DNA of 18,016 bases from Burkholderiales bacterium. GTDB lineage: Bacteria > Pseudomonadota > Gammaproteobacteria > Burkholderiales > Burkholderiaceae_C. Of this stretch, positions 1 to 7,752 are shown one piece after another. The stretch lies in NCBI GenBank assembly GCA_025354615.1, contig JANXMO010000348.1, positions 1-18,016 of the forward strand, in the 5' to 3' direction. The notes beneath the pieces are model-generated. The model ran no database searches. It was given only the letters and a program-made list of their open reading frames with translations, and was not told where the DNA came from. Within the stretch, counting starts at the first letter, position 1. Each line of letters starts with the position of its first letter. The translations under genes and the position numbers were made by a program.

Positions 1-24
1 GTCGCCTGCTCGAAGATAAATTTT

Positions 25-1281
25 TCACGAAGCCGTCCCTTCATTGACGGCACGAAGCACAAGCGCTTTATAGGAAAGCAGCAGATGGCTTGCGTAAAAA
101 ACGGTTGTGATGACTGAATATGCGGCAACTGCAAATATCGAGCTGTAACTTCCCCAACTGATAATGCCCCACATGATTCCTAACGCTGCCAAACGCAAAG
201 CATCCCATCTCAATTGCCATGATTGCTTTCCACAAAGCACCAGCGTCATGTTGACCGGCATGGTCAAAAAGGAAACGTACAGCATGGGAGCCAATATTTG
301 TGCGTATATACCCGCCATTTCCCAGGCGGGGCCCAGTAGCAATGGCGCCAAAGGACGCGCACTGAAGAGAAGAATCAGCGTGGGCACTGCAGCCGTTACG
401 GCATGGGTCTTGACGATTTTTACGAACAGGCTGCGGTTATCGACCGCTGACAGCCGCTGTTTCGACAAGGCAGCCATAAAAGCTTGCGAAGCTGCGCTTG
501 CAATGGCTGCAATGGGCGCCCCCAAAGCCCGTTCCACCATCGCATAGTTACCTGCCTCGCTGGCACTGAAGAGCGAAATGAGCATCACGGCAGTAAATGA
601 TGAACCCAGCACATTGATGATGGCACTGGGCATCGACACAAGCGGTAGATGCATATAAGGGCGAACCGTCAAAAGTGTCTGTTGCTTGAGCGGAGCACAT
701 TGTTTGAACGTCGAAAAGAATTCACCACGCATTGATGCTCCAACCAACGCAATCCGAGCAACCAGGTCGGCAAAAGTCAAAACAAATGCTGATGGAAAAA
801 CACTTCCCAGGAGTGAGGCAGCCGCGACGTAAGTGCTTGACTGAACAATTTTTGCTGTGGCAGTTATAGAAAACTGTTGCAGACGCAAACCCAAATAAGT
901 CAGTATCTGCCCAAAGCCTGCGAACAGCAGGCTGAATGGAATTAGCAACACGGCCGTTCCAACCTGAGCCAATGTCTGCGGGAAAAAGAGCCACAAGATG
1001 CCGACCACAGCACAGGAAAACAAACTAACCAGACAGCACAGTGCAATACACAAGGAGAGAATGGTTTTCAACTCCTCGTCAGTGCACGACAAAACAGCTA
1101 TCTCAAGCCTTAGTGAACAGACGATTAACAGCAGCGAAAGAACGGCTTGAATGGATTGCAAGCTGCCAAATGCAGCGGGTGGGAAAAGTCGGGATAACAG
1201 CGGCAGTGAAACAAATACGATCAACTGGCCAAGTACCGATCCCCGCAAAATCGTCAGCATGTTCTTTGCAAATGGCGACAT
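25..1281 (-). CDS. Wzx-type polysaccharide flippase (MATE/PST superfamily membrane protein)
   Basis: This 418-residue protein is hydrophobic almost throughout, with about 12 predicted membrane-spanning stretches separated by short basic loops, and starts with a short N-terminal tail (MSPFAKNML) before the first helix. Length and pattern fit the Wzx/PST branch of the MATE superfamily, which moves undecaprenyl-linked repeat units from the cytoplasmic to the periplasmic face of the inner membrane. The central stretch at about residues 205-270 (RPYMHLPLVSMPSAIINVLG, then SASEAGNYAMVERALGAP) is typical of oligosaccharide flippases. It is the last gene visible in a polysaccharide operon, beginning 8 nt after the glycosyltransferase stop. 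A clear AGGA ribosome-binding site lies in that junction, about 8 nt before the ATG. The gene is complete, with its TGA at 25-27. Substrate cannot be told from sequence. It is AT-richer than the genes around ugd. Confidence 0.88.
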   Translation of the reverse strand: MSPFAKNMLTILRGSVLGQLIVFVSLPLLSRLFPPAAFGSLQSIQAVLSLLLIVCSLRLEIAVLSCTDEELKTILSLCIALCCLVSLFSCAVVGILWLFFPQTLAQVGTAVLLIPFSLLFAGFGQILTYLGLRLQQFSITATAKIVQSSTYVAAASLLGSVFPSAFVLTFADLVARIALVGASMRGEFFSTFKQCAPLKQQTLLTVRPYMHLPLVSMPSAIINVLGSSFTAVMLISLFSASEAGNYAMVERALGAPIAAIASAASQAFMAALSKQRLSAVDNRSLFVKIVKTHAVTAAVPTLILLFSARPLAPLLLGPAWEMAGIYAQILAPMLYVSFLTMPVNMTLVLCGKQSWQLRWDALRLAALGIMWGIISWGSYSSIFAVAAYSVITTVFYASHLLLSYKALVLRAVNEGTAS

Positions 1282-1289
1282 GCGCTGTC

Positions 1290-2228
1290 CTATACCAAGC
1301 CTGTAGCAACATGGTTTAAGAAGCTTGCAGGGATTGCGGCATTGAAATCCACTTCAGGTTCCAGATCGATGAGCGTTTTTTTAAAAGTCGTCATGAGCCG
1401 CTGTCCTGGGAAACAAATGCGGGGAACACCTCCTAAAAAACAGCCCCACAAGCTGAAGCCAGATCCAGAAGAAATCAAAACAGAGGCCTGGGCAATTGCC
1501 AGCATGTCCGTGACGGCTGCATGCGATACAGATCTTTTCACGACCGGAAAGCGCAACAACTCGCTCAGTTCTCGATCGCTGCCGTCTGAGTAGACGATGG
1601 CAGGAAACTGTTGCCCCAATCGGGCACGCAGCTTTTGCAACATGTCCATATACCAACGCAAGGGCAGTCGCGCATTGGTGAACCCACGCTTCAGACTGTC
1701 TTGTGAAACAGTGGGCGCAAAGTCTCCCATTCGCACGTGGATGGCGATATGTGGTGCTGTCGATGGCGCTGGCAGATATTGCGCCTTTGTCATCTCGCGC
1801 AATGCAGCATGAAGCTCTGCATTGCGGCCCACTACTTCATCAAAATGATGCTCGAAATTAGCGGAAACGCGGTTTTCGAAGACCACCAACTGTCGTTTTT
1901 TAAAATCCACTTGCATGCCGTTGGATAACGCTGTTGCAGGCAACCTTAGCAGGCTGCACAAAAGCCAAGTGCGCTTCCAACCCGTCACGTAATCTGGAAA
2001 AGTGAATAGGCGGTGGTATTCCCGCTTGTCGGCCTCACCTCTTAAATACGGACCGATCCGCAAGTGATTCCAGTTGGGCGACAGCATGGGAATGCCATTG
2101 TCGGTACACCATAGTTGACAACGGGCCCAAGCCAGCAGGCTGTGCGCCAAGCCATAACGCCCAACTTTTGGCAGGCCGTAAGTGCTTGGTGTGACAGCAC
2201 CACTCGTCACGTGACGGTCAGCGGCCAC
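1290..2228 (-). CDS. GT11-like glycosyltransferase (putative fucosyltransferase-fold enzyme)
   Basis: This 312-residue soluble protein shows three landmarks of the GT11 alpha-1,2-fucosyltransferase superfamily. They are an N-terminal GRYGLAHSLLAWARC segment (residues 23-37) in place of the usual G-GLGNQ-FQYA motif, the nucleotide-sugar signature HVRMGD (164-169), and YSDGSD (213-218) followed by SSGSGFSLWGCFLGG (253-267) in place of the S-N-STFSWW region. It presumably adds a sugar to a lipid-linked oligosaccharide at the cytoplasmic face. The match is by motif only; the donor need not be GDP-fucose, and no GDP-fucose genes are in the window. The chosen start is a GTG at 2228, overlapping the aminotransferase gene by 11 nt; an in-frame GTG at 2210 is an alternative. 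Neither has a clear ribosome-binding site. Its stop lies 8 nt before the flippase start, so the two are probably co-transcribed. Confidence 0.72.
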   Translation of the reverse strand: MAADRHVTSGAVTPSTYGLPKVGRYGLAHSLLAWARCQLWCTDNGIPMLSPNWNHLRIGPYLRGEADKREYHRLFTFPDYVTGWKRTWLLCSLLRLPATALSNGMQVDFKKRQLVVFENRVSANFEHHFDEVVGRNAELHAALREMTKAQYLPAPSTAPHIAIHVRMGDFAPTVSQDSLKRGFTNARLPLRWYMDMLQKLRARLGQQFPAIVYSDGSDRELSELLRFPVVKRSVSHAAVTDMLAIAQASVLISSGSGFSLWGCFLGGVPRICFPGQRLMTTFKKTLIDLEPEVDFNAAIPASFLNHVATGLV

Positions 2229-3333
2229 TGCAGAAGGCGGAGATAGCGGTCGTTACGACACTTAGTTGAGCAGAAGACATCTCGGGATAAATTGGCAGCG
2301 ACAGGATTCGAGACTGATGCCGGTAAGCATTTGGAAAGTCCGTCGACTGATGACCCAAGTAGGCATACGCCGGCAAGAATGGCAGTGCGACTGGGTAATT
2401 AATAACCGTCTGTATCTGCAATTCCTTCAGGTGAGTTGCGAGTGCGTCTCGCGCCTCATGTTGAACCACATAGAGGTGGAATACAGGTTCGGCGTCCTTC
2501 GCGGTTGCCGGCAATGTGAGGCCCGGTGTATCTTTCAGTAAGCTTGAATATTCAGATGCGATATCTTGCCGACGTTGAGTCCATTTTTTAAGATAAGGCA
2601 ATTTAACGGACAAAATTGCAGCCTGGAGTCCGTCGAGCCGACTGTTGATGCCTTCAATACGATGGTCGCCTTTGACGAGTCCGCCGTGGCGCGCAAACAT
2701 GGCCATTCGGTCTGCCAGAGCCGCATCATTGGTGAGCACAGCGCCGGCGTCACCCATAGCGCCCAGGTTTTTGCCGGGGTAGAAAGAGAAGGAAGCGGCG
2801 TTTCCGAAGGTTCCAACGGTACGCCCTTTGTACTGTGCCAAATGGGCTTGAGCGCAGTCTTCAATCACCCATAATTTGTGCTTGGCCGCTATGGTCATGA
2901 TGGCGTCCATGTCAGCGGCTTGGCCATAAAGGTGCACTGGGATGATGCCCACCGTGCGCGCCGTGATTTGTGCTTCCATTTGCGCTGGGTCGATGGTGTA
3001 GGTGTTCGCGTCTGTGTCACAAAAAACGACTTTGCCGCCAGCTTGAGTAATGGTTTCGCTGGTTGAAATCCACGAGTGCGCGGGGGCAATCACCTCGTCG
3101 CCGGGCTGCACGCCCAGAGCATGCATGGCAATGTAGAGCGAATCAGTGCCATTGGCGCATGACACACAGTGCTTTACACCCATCAGTTCCGCAAAAGACG
3201 CTTCAAAACGGTCGACATGAGGACCACGGATGAAGGCCGATGTTCGGATGACTTCAGCAATCGCAGCGTCGATTTCTGACTTGATGGTGAGGTACTGCGC
3301 ATGCAGGTCGGCAAAGGGCACAGAGGTGGTCAT
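2218..3333 (-). CDS. DegT/DnrJ/EryC1/StrS-family PLP-dependent sugar aminotransferase
   Basis: The 371-residue product is a fold-type I aminotransferase that would convert a keto-sugar nucleotide to the amino sugar using PLP and glutamate. Visible family marks are FADLHAQY near the N terminus, ANGTDSL (60-66), HLYGQAADMDAI (134-145), the cofactor-contacting IEDCAQAH (157-164, Asp159), and SFYPGKNLGAMGDAGA (183-198), where Lys188 is the Schiff-base lysine. Length is normal for the family. The ATG at 3333 was chosen because the conserved N terminus begins there; the reading frame stays open to 3570 but the extension overlaps the methyltransferase gene and has no family character. The gene starts 13 nt after the methyltransferase stop. 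With the WlbA-like dehydrogenase and acetyltransferase nearby it most likely acts at sugar carbon 3, in the role of WbpE/WlbC or FdtB; the exact substrate is inferred. Confidence 0.9.
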   Translation of the reverse strand: MTTSVPFADLHAQYLTIKSEIDAAIAEVIRTSAFIRGPHVDRFEASFAELMGVKHCVSCANGTDSLYIAMHALGVQPGDEVIAPAHSWISTSETITQAGGKVVFCDTDANTYTIDPAQMEAQITARTVGIIPVHLYGQAADMDAIMTIAAKHKLWVIEDCAQAHLAQYKGRTVGTFGNAASFSFYPGKNLGAMGDAGAVLTNDAALADRMAMFARHGGLVKGDHRIEGINSRLDGLQAAILSVKLPYLKKWTQRRQDIASEYSSLLKDTPGLTLPATAKDAEPVFHLYVVQHEARDALATHLKELQIQTVINYPVALPFLPAYAYLGHQSTDFPNAYRHQSRILSLPIYPEMSSAQLSVVTTAISAFCSGR

Positions 3334-3346
3334 GAATGCTGATGAG

Positions 3347-4087
3347 TTAATTGCCGAATTTAATGAGAAAGCTGTCCCGCCGAATCGACTTGATGAGAAG
3401 CAAGCGCCGCGCAAGCGAAATATCTTCCGACTCCCCATGCACAACACCAAGCGTTTTGAAACCAGACTGCTTGAAGAATTTAATCCACTCGGGGGATGAT
3501 CTGAACCGTACGCCCACGCCGAACGTGTTCGCACGTAAAGACGGAATGAACTTGGACACCAATTTGCCAACCAATGACAACAATCTGCTGGAGGTGATCA
3601 AATAGATCAACCGGCCCGACAGCTCGCCACCAAAAAAAGATTCGTAGCAATATTCGTGAACAAAAAGATATTGGTTTTTCCAGTGTTTGATTGCGGCTTG
3701 TTGAAGCTGACGGGTTGCGGCTTCGCCATTTCCAATCAAATGGTGCAAGATGAGATTGAGGCAAATCAGCCGTTCATTGCCCTCGATGCGTGGATGCGTT
3801 GCATCATTCAAATGCGCTTCAATGCCGTTTGCCCGACAAGTTTCAATTGACTTGAGGTCGGTTTCGTAAACTTTTATACGCGGATGAAGATCGCTTATCT
3901 GACGCGCAAAGTAACCGCATCCCCCGCCGATGTCGACGATGTAGTTCTGCGGCGCCAACGCAACCTGGTGTGCGGACAGCAAGGTTCGTAAAGCCAGATT
4001 TTGAGATTCGACAAAGCCGTCGAAATCGAAAGCATCCAACTGCTCGCGTTTCAAGACGGTTTGTTCGGGCGTGCCGGTCATTTGCAT
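3347..4087 (-). CDS. class I SAM-dependent methyltransferase
   Basis: This protein of about 246 residues has a Rossmann-type SAM-binding motif I, VDIGGGCGY (51-59), followed by the acidic end of strand 2 in YETDLKS (74-80), where the SAM ribose is expected to bind. The LNLILHHLIG stretch resembles the post-motif region of small-molecule methyltransferases. Its position between the sugar acetyltransferase and the aminotransferase suggests it methylates a sugar nucleotide or the growing glycan, but target and N- or O-specificity cannot be read from sequence. The reading frame extends to a TTG at 4105. I chose the ATG at 4087; another ATG follows at 4081, and none has a convincing ribosome-binding site. 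The gene is visibly AT-richer than the acetyltransferase gene just upstream, which may mark a recombination joint. It ends 13 nt before the aminotransferase start. Confidence 0.8.
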   Translation of the reverse strand: MQMTGTPEQTVLKREQLDAFDFDGFVESQNLALRTLLSAHQVALAPQNYIVDIGGGCGYFARQISDLHPRIKVYETDLKSIETCRANGIEAHLNDATHPRIEGNERLICLNLILHHLIGNGEAATRQLQQAAIKHWKNQYLFVHEYCYESFFGGELSGRLIYLITSSRLLSLVGKLVSKFIPSLRANTFGVGVRFRSSPEWIKFFKQSGFKTLGVVHGESEDISLARRLLLIKSIRRDSFLIKFGN

Positions 4088-4120
4088 AGGTTGCTCAATG
4101 TCCAAAGGCTGATGTGGTCT

Positions 4121-4600
4121 TCATGATGGTTTTCGAATCAGCCGCGCCGGGTTGCCCGCATATATTCCCGGCTCGGTAATGTCCCGCGTAACAACGGCGC
4201 CCGCACCAATCACCACGTCGTCACAAACCGTCACGGGCAGCAGCGTGGCATTGGAACCAATCGACACACGGTGACCGATTCGGGTGGCGCGCCACAGTTC
4301 TTTGCGGCCGCGGGCTGGGCCGCCAGTGGCGAACAGGTCGTTGGTGAACATGGTGCCGTGGCCGATGAAGCAGTCGTCGCCGATTTCCACCAGTTCGCAG
4401 ATGAAGGCGTGCGACTGCACTTTGGTGCGTGCGCCGATCGTCACGCCTTTTTGAATTTCGACGAACGGGCCAACAAAGCAGTGGTCGCCCAGCGTGCATT
4501 CATAGACGTTGGCCGGCTCGACGATGCGCACGCCTTCGCCGCAAACCACGTCGCGCACGCGGCAGTTCAGCAAGGCGGGGGCATGTGGCGGGTTCATCAT
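4121..4600 (-). CDS. left-handed beta-helix acetyltransferase (WlbB/WbpD-like, hexapeptide repeat)
   Basis: The 159-residue product has hexapeptide-repeat coils from about residue 25 to 140, such as TLGDHCFVGPFVEI, KGVTIGARTKVQ and VEIGDDCFIG. It ends with the capping sequence GIYAGNPARLIRK seen in trimeric acetyl-CoA-dependent sugar acetyltransferases. The HGTMFTND segment (81-88) resembles the loop of WlbB/WbpD enzymes, which acetylate the 3-amino group of UDP-2-acetamido-3-amino-2,3-dideoxyglucuronate. The start is set at the ATG at 4600 because it forms a 4-nt ATGA overlap with the upstream dehydrogenase stop; an in-frame ATG nine codons earlier would give a 31-nt overlap and a tail with no family character. 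Directly following a WlbA-like gene, a role in amino-sugar N-acetylation is likely. A serine-type O-acetyltransferase role is possible but less favoured. Confidence 0.83.
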   Translation of the reverse strand: MMNPPHAPALLNCRVRDVVCGEGVRIVEPANVYECTLGDHCFVGPFVEIQKGVTIGARTKVQSHAFICELVEIGDDCFIGHGTMFTNDLFATGGPARGRKELWRATRIGHRVSIGSNATLLPVTVCDDVVIGAGAVVTRDITEPGIYAGNPARLIRKPS

Positions 4601-5664
4601 CGACCGTGCGGGCGGCCGAGTTTGCACTGGTCGACGCTCAGCGGCAGCAGCACTTCGCGGCCACTGGCGATCGATTCATACAGCGCCATGATCAGCTCCA
4701 GGCTTTGGCGGCCTTCGTGTCCGTCGACCAGCGGCGGCGCCTGTCGGGCCAGCACATCAACCATGTGCTCGTAATAGGCTTGATGGCCGAAGCCATAGAC
4801 GTTGGGCGGGTTGACGGAGAAGCACTCCATCACGTCGGCGTCGCTCGTCAGCGGTTTTGAGAACTGCCAAGTGCGGATCTTGTTGACGGCAAAGCCGGCA
4901 ATTTCGATTGCTCCGGTGGCACCGAGGACGGACAACGAGCCTTCCATGTCCTTCGGCCGGCTGGCCGATGTGGCTTCGATGACACCCAGCGCGCCATTGC
5001 GAAATTTCACGGTGGCCACGGCCGTGTCTTCGGCCTCGATGTCAACCAGCGCGGTGATGCCCCGTGCATGAACGCTTTCCGCCCCGCCCATGAACCAGCT
5101 CAGCATGTCGACATGGTGGCTGGCTTGGTTGGCCAGCACGCCGCCGTCTTGGGCCCAAGTGCCGCGCCAGGCGTCTTGTGCGTAGTACGACTGGTCGCGG
5201 CACCAGCGCACGCGCACCGTGCCGAGCACCAGCCGGCCCAGCCGCCCGGCGTCCAGCGCTTCGCGGGCTTTGACCACGGGAACGTTGAAGCGGTTTTGCT
5301 TGACCACGTAGAGGCCCACCTTGGCCCGCTCACATTCGCGAATCATCGCGTCTGCATCTTCAAGCGTCAGCGCCATCGGCTTTTCGACAATCACCGGGCG
5401 GCCCGAGCGGGCCACCATCGCCGCGTGTTCGGCATGCATGCCGCTGGGCGTGAGCACGCATACAGCATCGATGCCCGGTGCGGCCAGCAAGTCGGCAATT
5501 GAGAGGAACGACGGCACGTCGTATTGGCGGCCGAAGGCTTCGGCGCGGTCGCGCTGCACGTCGCACACGGCGGCCAGCCGCGCACCCTTGATTTGCCCGG
5601 TGCCGAGCAGGTCGGCGTGCCGCTTGGCGATGCGGCCGCAGCCGATAAGTGCGAAGTTGATCAT
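4597..5664 (-). CDS. wlbA: Gfo/Idh/MocA oxidoreductase, WlbA-like UDP-sugar 3-dehydrogenase
   Basis: This 355-residue protein is a two-domain Gfo/Idh/MocA dehydrogenase. It has an N-terminal NAD-binding Rossmann motif GCGRIA (8-13), the signature EKP (94-96) at the active-site edge, [10 protein letters not shown] (122-131) and [10 protein letters not shown] (179-188) with the catalytic histidine region. The combination of [27 protein letters not shown] and [16 protein letters not shown] is what I recognise as the WlbA type, which oxidises the 3-hydroxyl of UDP-N-acetylglucosaminuronic acid to a 3-keto product for transamination. The aminotransferase and acetyltransferase that would use this product are two and one operon positions away. 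Its start overlaps the ugd stop by 4 nt (ATGA) and its stop overlaps the acetyltransferase start by 4 nt, so translation is probably coupled. The substrate is inferred from family memory, not from a search. Confidence 0.87.
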   Translation of the reverse strand: MINFALIGCGRIAKRHADLLGTGQIKGARLAAVCDVQRDRAEAFGRQYDVPSFLSIADLLAAPGIDAVCVLTPSGMHAEHAAMVARSGRPVIVEKPMALTLEDADAMIRECERAKVGLYVVKQNRFNVPVVKAREALDAGRLGRLVLGTVRVRWCRDQSYYAQDAWRGTWAQDGGVLANQASHHVDMLSWFMGGAESVHARGITALVDIEAEDTAVATVKFRNGALGVIEATSASRPKDMEGSLSVLGATGAIEIAGFAVNKIRTWQFSKPLTSDADVMECFSVNPPNVYGFGHQAYYEHMVDVLARQAPPLVDGHEGRQSLELIMALYESIASGREVLLPLSVDQCKLGRPHGR

Positions 5665-6989
5665 GCTGAACGTCTTCCAATGCCTGAGTACTCGAAACCG
5701 GCGGCACGCGCTGCGGCCGGGTCGAGGATGTTGCGCCCGTCAAAAATGACGGGGTTGCGCAGCAGCGTCTTCATGTGCTCGAAGTCGGGGCTGCGAAATT
5801 CTTTCCACTCGGTCACGATGACCAATGCGTCTGCGCCTTCCAGCGCGCTCAGGCTGGTGGGGCACAAGACCAGCCCTGCCTGCTCGCCCAGCGTGCGCCG
5901 CGCTTCGGCAGTGGCCACAGGGTCATAGGCGCGAACAGCGGCGCCGCGCTGCAGCAGTTGCTCGACGATGACGCGGCTGGGGGCCTCACGCATGTCGTCT
6001 GTCTCGGGCTTGAAGGCCAGGCCCCAGAGCGCGAAGGTCAGGCCGGTCAGATCAGTGCCAAAGCGCTGTTCGATCTTGCCGACCAGCACCTCTTTCTGGT
6101 GCTCGTTGGCGCGCTCCACCGCATCCAGCACGCGGGCCGGCACCTTGCGGCCCTGTGCCATGCGCAGCAGCGCTTTGACGTCTTTCGGAAAGCACGAGCC
6201 GCCATAGCCGCAACCGGGGTACAGGAAGTGGCTGCCAATGCGCGGGTCACTGCCAATGCCGCGGCGTACCGACTCGATGTCCGCGCCTAGCGCTTCGGCC
6301 AGCAACGCCATTTCGTTCATGAAGCTGATGCGCGTGGCCAGCATCGCGTTGGCGGCGTATTTGGTCAGCTCGGCCGAGCGGATATCCATCACCAGCAGCT
6401 TGGCATGGTTGCGCTCGAAAGGCGCATAAACCCGCGCCATGACGCGTGCAGCGTCCTCATCATCGGTACCGATGACGATTCGGTCGGGGCGCATGAAATC
6501 GTCAATCGCAGCGCCTTCTTTGAGAAACTCCGGATTCGAAACAACGCTGAACGACAACGCCGATGCGCGCGCCGCGAGTTCTTCCGCCACGACACCACGC
6601 ACGGCGTCGGCAGTGCCCACGGGCACGGTGCTTTTGTCGACGATGACGCGGTTGCCATCCATGTGGCGGCCAATGGCGCGGGCTGCAGCGAGTACATATT
6701 GAAGGTCGGCAGAGCCGTCTTCATCGGGCGGCGTGCCCACCGCGATGAACTGCACCGTGCCATGGCGCGCGGCTTCGGCAGCGTCAGTTGTGAACAGCAG
6801 CCGGCCGGCCGCGGCGTTGCGGCGCACCACCGCATCAAGGCCGGGCTCGTGGATCGGGATATCGCCCTGCCGCAGGCGTTCGATCTTGCGCTCGTCAATA
6901 TCGAGGCAAACCACGCTGTTGCCGACATCCGCCAGACAGGCGCCGGTGACAAGCCCGACGTAGCCGGTTCCTATGACTGAAATTTTCAT
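5661..6989 (-). CDS. ugd: UDP-glucose 6-dehydrogenase (UDPGDH/GMD family)
   Basis: The 442-residue product has the features of a UDP-glucose/GDP-mannose dehydrogenase. These are the NAD-binding [10 protein letters not shown] (7-16), VGTPPDEDG (84-92), DKSTVPVGT (118-126), [10 protein letters not shown] (206-215) with catalytic Lys210 and Asn214, and [10 protein letters not shown] (261-270) with the nucleophile Cys266. These oxidise the C6 hydroxyl of a UDP-hexose to a carboxylate in two NAD-dependent steps. By sequence style it is a classical Ugd making UDP-glucuronate. Because the next gene is WlbA-like, which normally needs UDP-GlcNAcA, a UDP-GlcNAc 6-dehydrogenase activity here or from another locus must be considered. 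The ATG at 6989 directly precedes the Rossmann strand; no strong ribosome-binding site is seen. A 207-bp gap separates it from rmlC, so it probably begins a new transcription unit or a weakly linked second half of the operon. Confidence 0.95.
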   Translation of the reverse strand: MKISVIGTGYVGLVTGACLADVGNSVVCLDIDERKIERLRQGDIPIHEPGLDAVVRRNAAAGRLLFTTDAAEAARHGTVQFIAVGTPPDEDGSADLQYVLAAARAIGRHMDGNRVIVDKSTVPVGTADAVRGVVAEELAARASALSFSVVSNPEFLKEGAAIDDFMRPDRIVIGTDDEDAARVMARVYAPFERNHAKLLVMDIRSAELTKYAANAMLATRISFMNEMALLAEALGADIESVRRGIGSDPRIGSHFLYPGCGYGGSCFPKDVKALLRMAQGRKVPARVLDAVERANEHQKEVLVGKIEQRFGTDLTGLTFALWGLAFKPETDDMREAPSRVIVEQLLQRGAAVRAYDPVATAEARRTLGEQAGLVLCPTSLSALEGADALVIVTEWKEFRSPDFEHMKTLLRNPVIFDGRNILDPAAARAAGFEYSGIGRRSA

Positions 6990-7196
6990 GCGGTGAAGTC
7001 AGGGGCGGCGTTGGGTGTGGGCGCCTGTCGACGCCTGGCAAATCGCGGTATGGAGGGCGCAAGCCGTGTGCTTGAAAGCCGTTCACCACACCGGCAATGG
7101 ACACACACTGCCTTTATGGTTTGCGCGGGGCGCATCATAACGGCCCCACTTGATGGGCTTTTGTTTGGGATGGGCGTTAAAAAACCTGCGGTGGCT
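6990..7196. other. 207-bp intergenic gap between rmlC and ugd
   Basis: This is the largest gap inside the polysaccharide locus. I see no convincing gene in it on either strand. On the minus strand, which is the direction of transcription, it holds a possible weak terminator just after rmlC and an isolated -10-like TATGAT (complement of 7134-7139) without a good -35 at the right spacing. It may contain the ugd promoter, but I cannot place it with confidence. Confidence 0.5.
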
Positions 7197-7207
7197 CTAC
7201 AACGCAG
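7179..7207 (-). terminator. possible weak intrinsic terminator after rmlC
   Basis: Read on the minus strand, CTGCG (complement of 7203-7207) can pair with CGCAG (complement of 7186-7190). This is followed, after one base, by a run of six T (complement of 7179-7184). The stem is only 5 bp and the loop is 12 nt, and the left arm lies in the end of rmlC, so this would be a weak terminator at best. Its place at the start of the 207-bp gap supports partial termination between the rml genes and ugd. Confidence 0.28.
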
Positions 7208-7736
7208 CCAACGGCAAGCCCGTCGCGTCTTTGACCGACACGATGGGGGCATACCCCGCCAACGGCCATTCAATCGCCAGTGCCGGATCATCCCAACGCA
7301 CGCAGCCTTCTGCCTGGGGTGCGTAGTAATCGGTGGTTTTATAGAGAAAGTCGGCACTGTTGCTGGTGACGAGAAAGCCGTGCGCGAAGCCGGGCGGTAT
7401 CCACAGCTGGCGGTGGTTTTCGGCGCTGAGTTCCACGCCGACCCATTGGCTAAAAGTGGCGCTGCCGGGGCGGATGTCGGCGGCCACGTCGAAGACGCTG
7501 CCTTGCGTCACGCGCACCAGTTTGCCCTGCGCATGGGGCGGTTTCTGGAAATGCAGGCCACGCAGCACCCCGCGGGCGGAGCGGGAGTGGTTGTCCTGCA
7601 CGAAGTGATGGGGTTTGCCAACGGCTTGGTCGAACACTTGCTGGTTGAAGCTTTCGAAGAAGAAGCCACGTGCATCACCAAACACCCGCGGCTCCAGGAT
7701 CAGCACGCCTTCAAGGGCAGTGGGGATGATGTTCAT
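7197..7736 (-). CDS. rmlC: dTDP-4-dehydrorhamnose 3,5-epimerase
   Basis: This 179-residue cupin enzyme performs the third step of dTDP-L-rhamnose synthesis, epimerising C3 and C5 of dTDP-4-keto-6-deoxyglucose. Family marks are LEPRVFGDARGFFFES (14-29), QDNHSRSARGVLRGLHFQ (47-64) with the catalytic base His62, WIPPGFAHGF (112-121) and YKTTDYYAP (132-140) carrying the catalytic tyrosine. The length is typical. The ATG at 7736 begins the conserved N terminus; the upstream in-frame stretch, open to 7781, overlaps vapC and is not family-like. It starts 16 nt after the vapC stop, so its expression may depend on transcripts passing through the toxin-antitoxin pair. Repeated ATCAAATCA-like sequence takes the place of a ribosome-binding site. 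It ends with TAG at 7197-7199. Confidence 0.97.
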   Translation of the reverse strand: MNIIPTALEGVLILEPRVFGDARGFFFESFNQQVFDQAVGKPHHFVQDNHSRSARGVLRGLHFQKPPHAQGKLVRVTQGSVFDVAADIRPGSATFSQWVGVELSAENHRQLWIPPGFAHGFLVTSNSADFLYKTTDYYAPQAEGCVRWDDPALAIEWPLAGYAPIVSVKDATGLPLAAL

Positions 7737-7752
7737 TGATTTGATTGAAGAT

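Noticed and set aside
3334..3570. Upstream extension of the aminotransferase reading frame.
   Set aside because: It lies over the methyltransferase gene in another frame and has no aminotransferase character; the family N terminus begins at the ATG at 3333.
4271..5928. Several long plus-strand open frames opposite the acetyltransferase, wlbA and ugd genes.
   Set aside because: They are antisense to genes with clear motifs, have biased alanine/arginine/histidine-rich composition and no recognisable domain; they result from high GC content.
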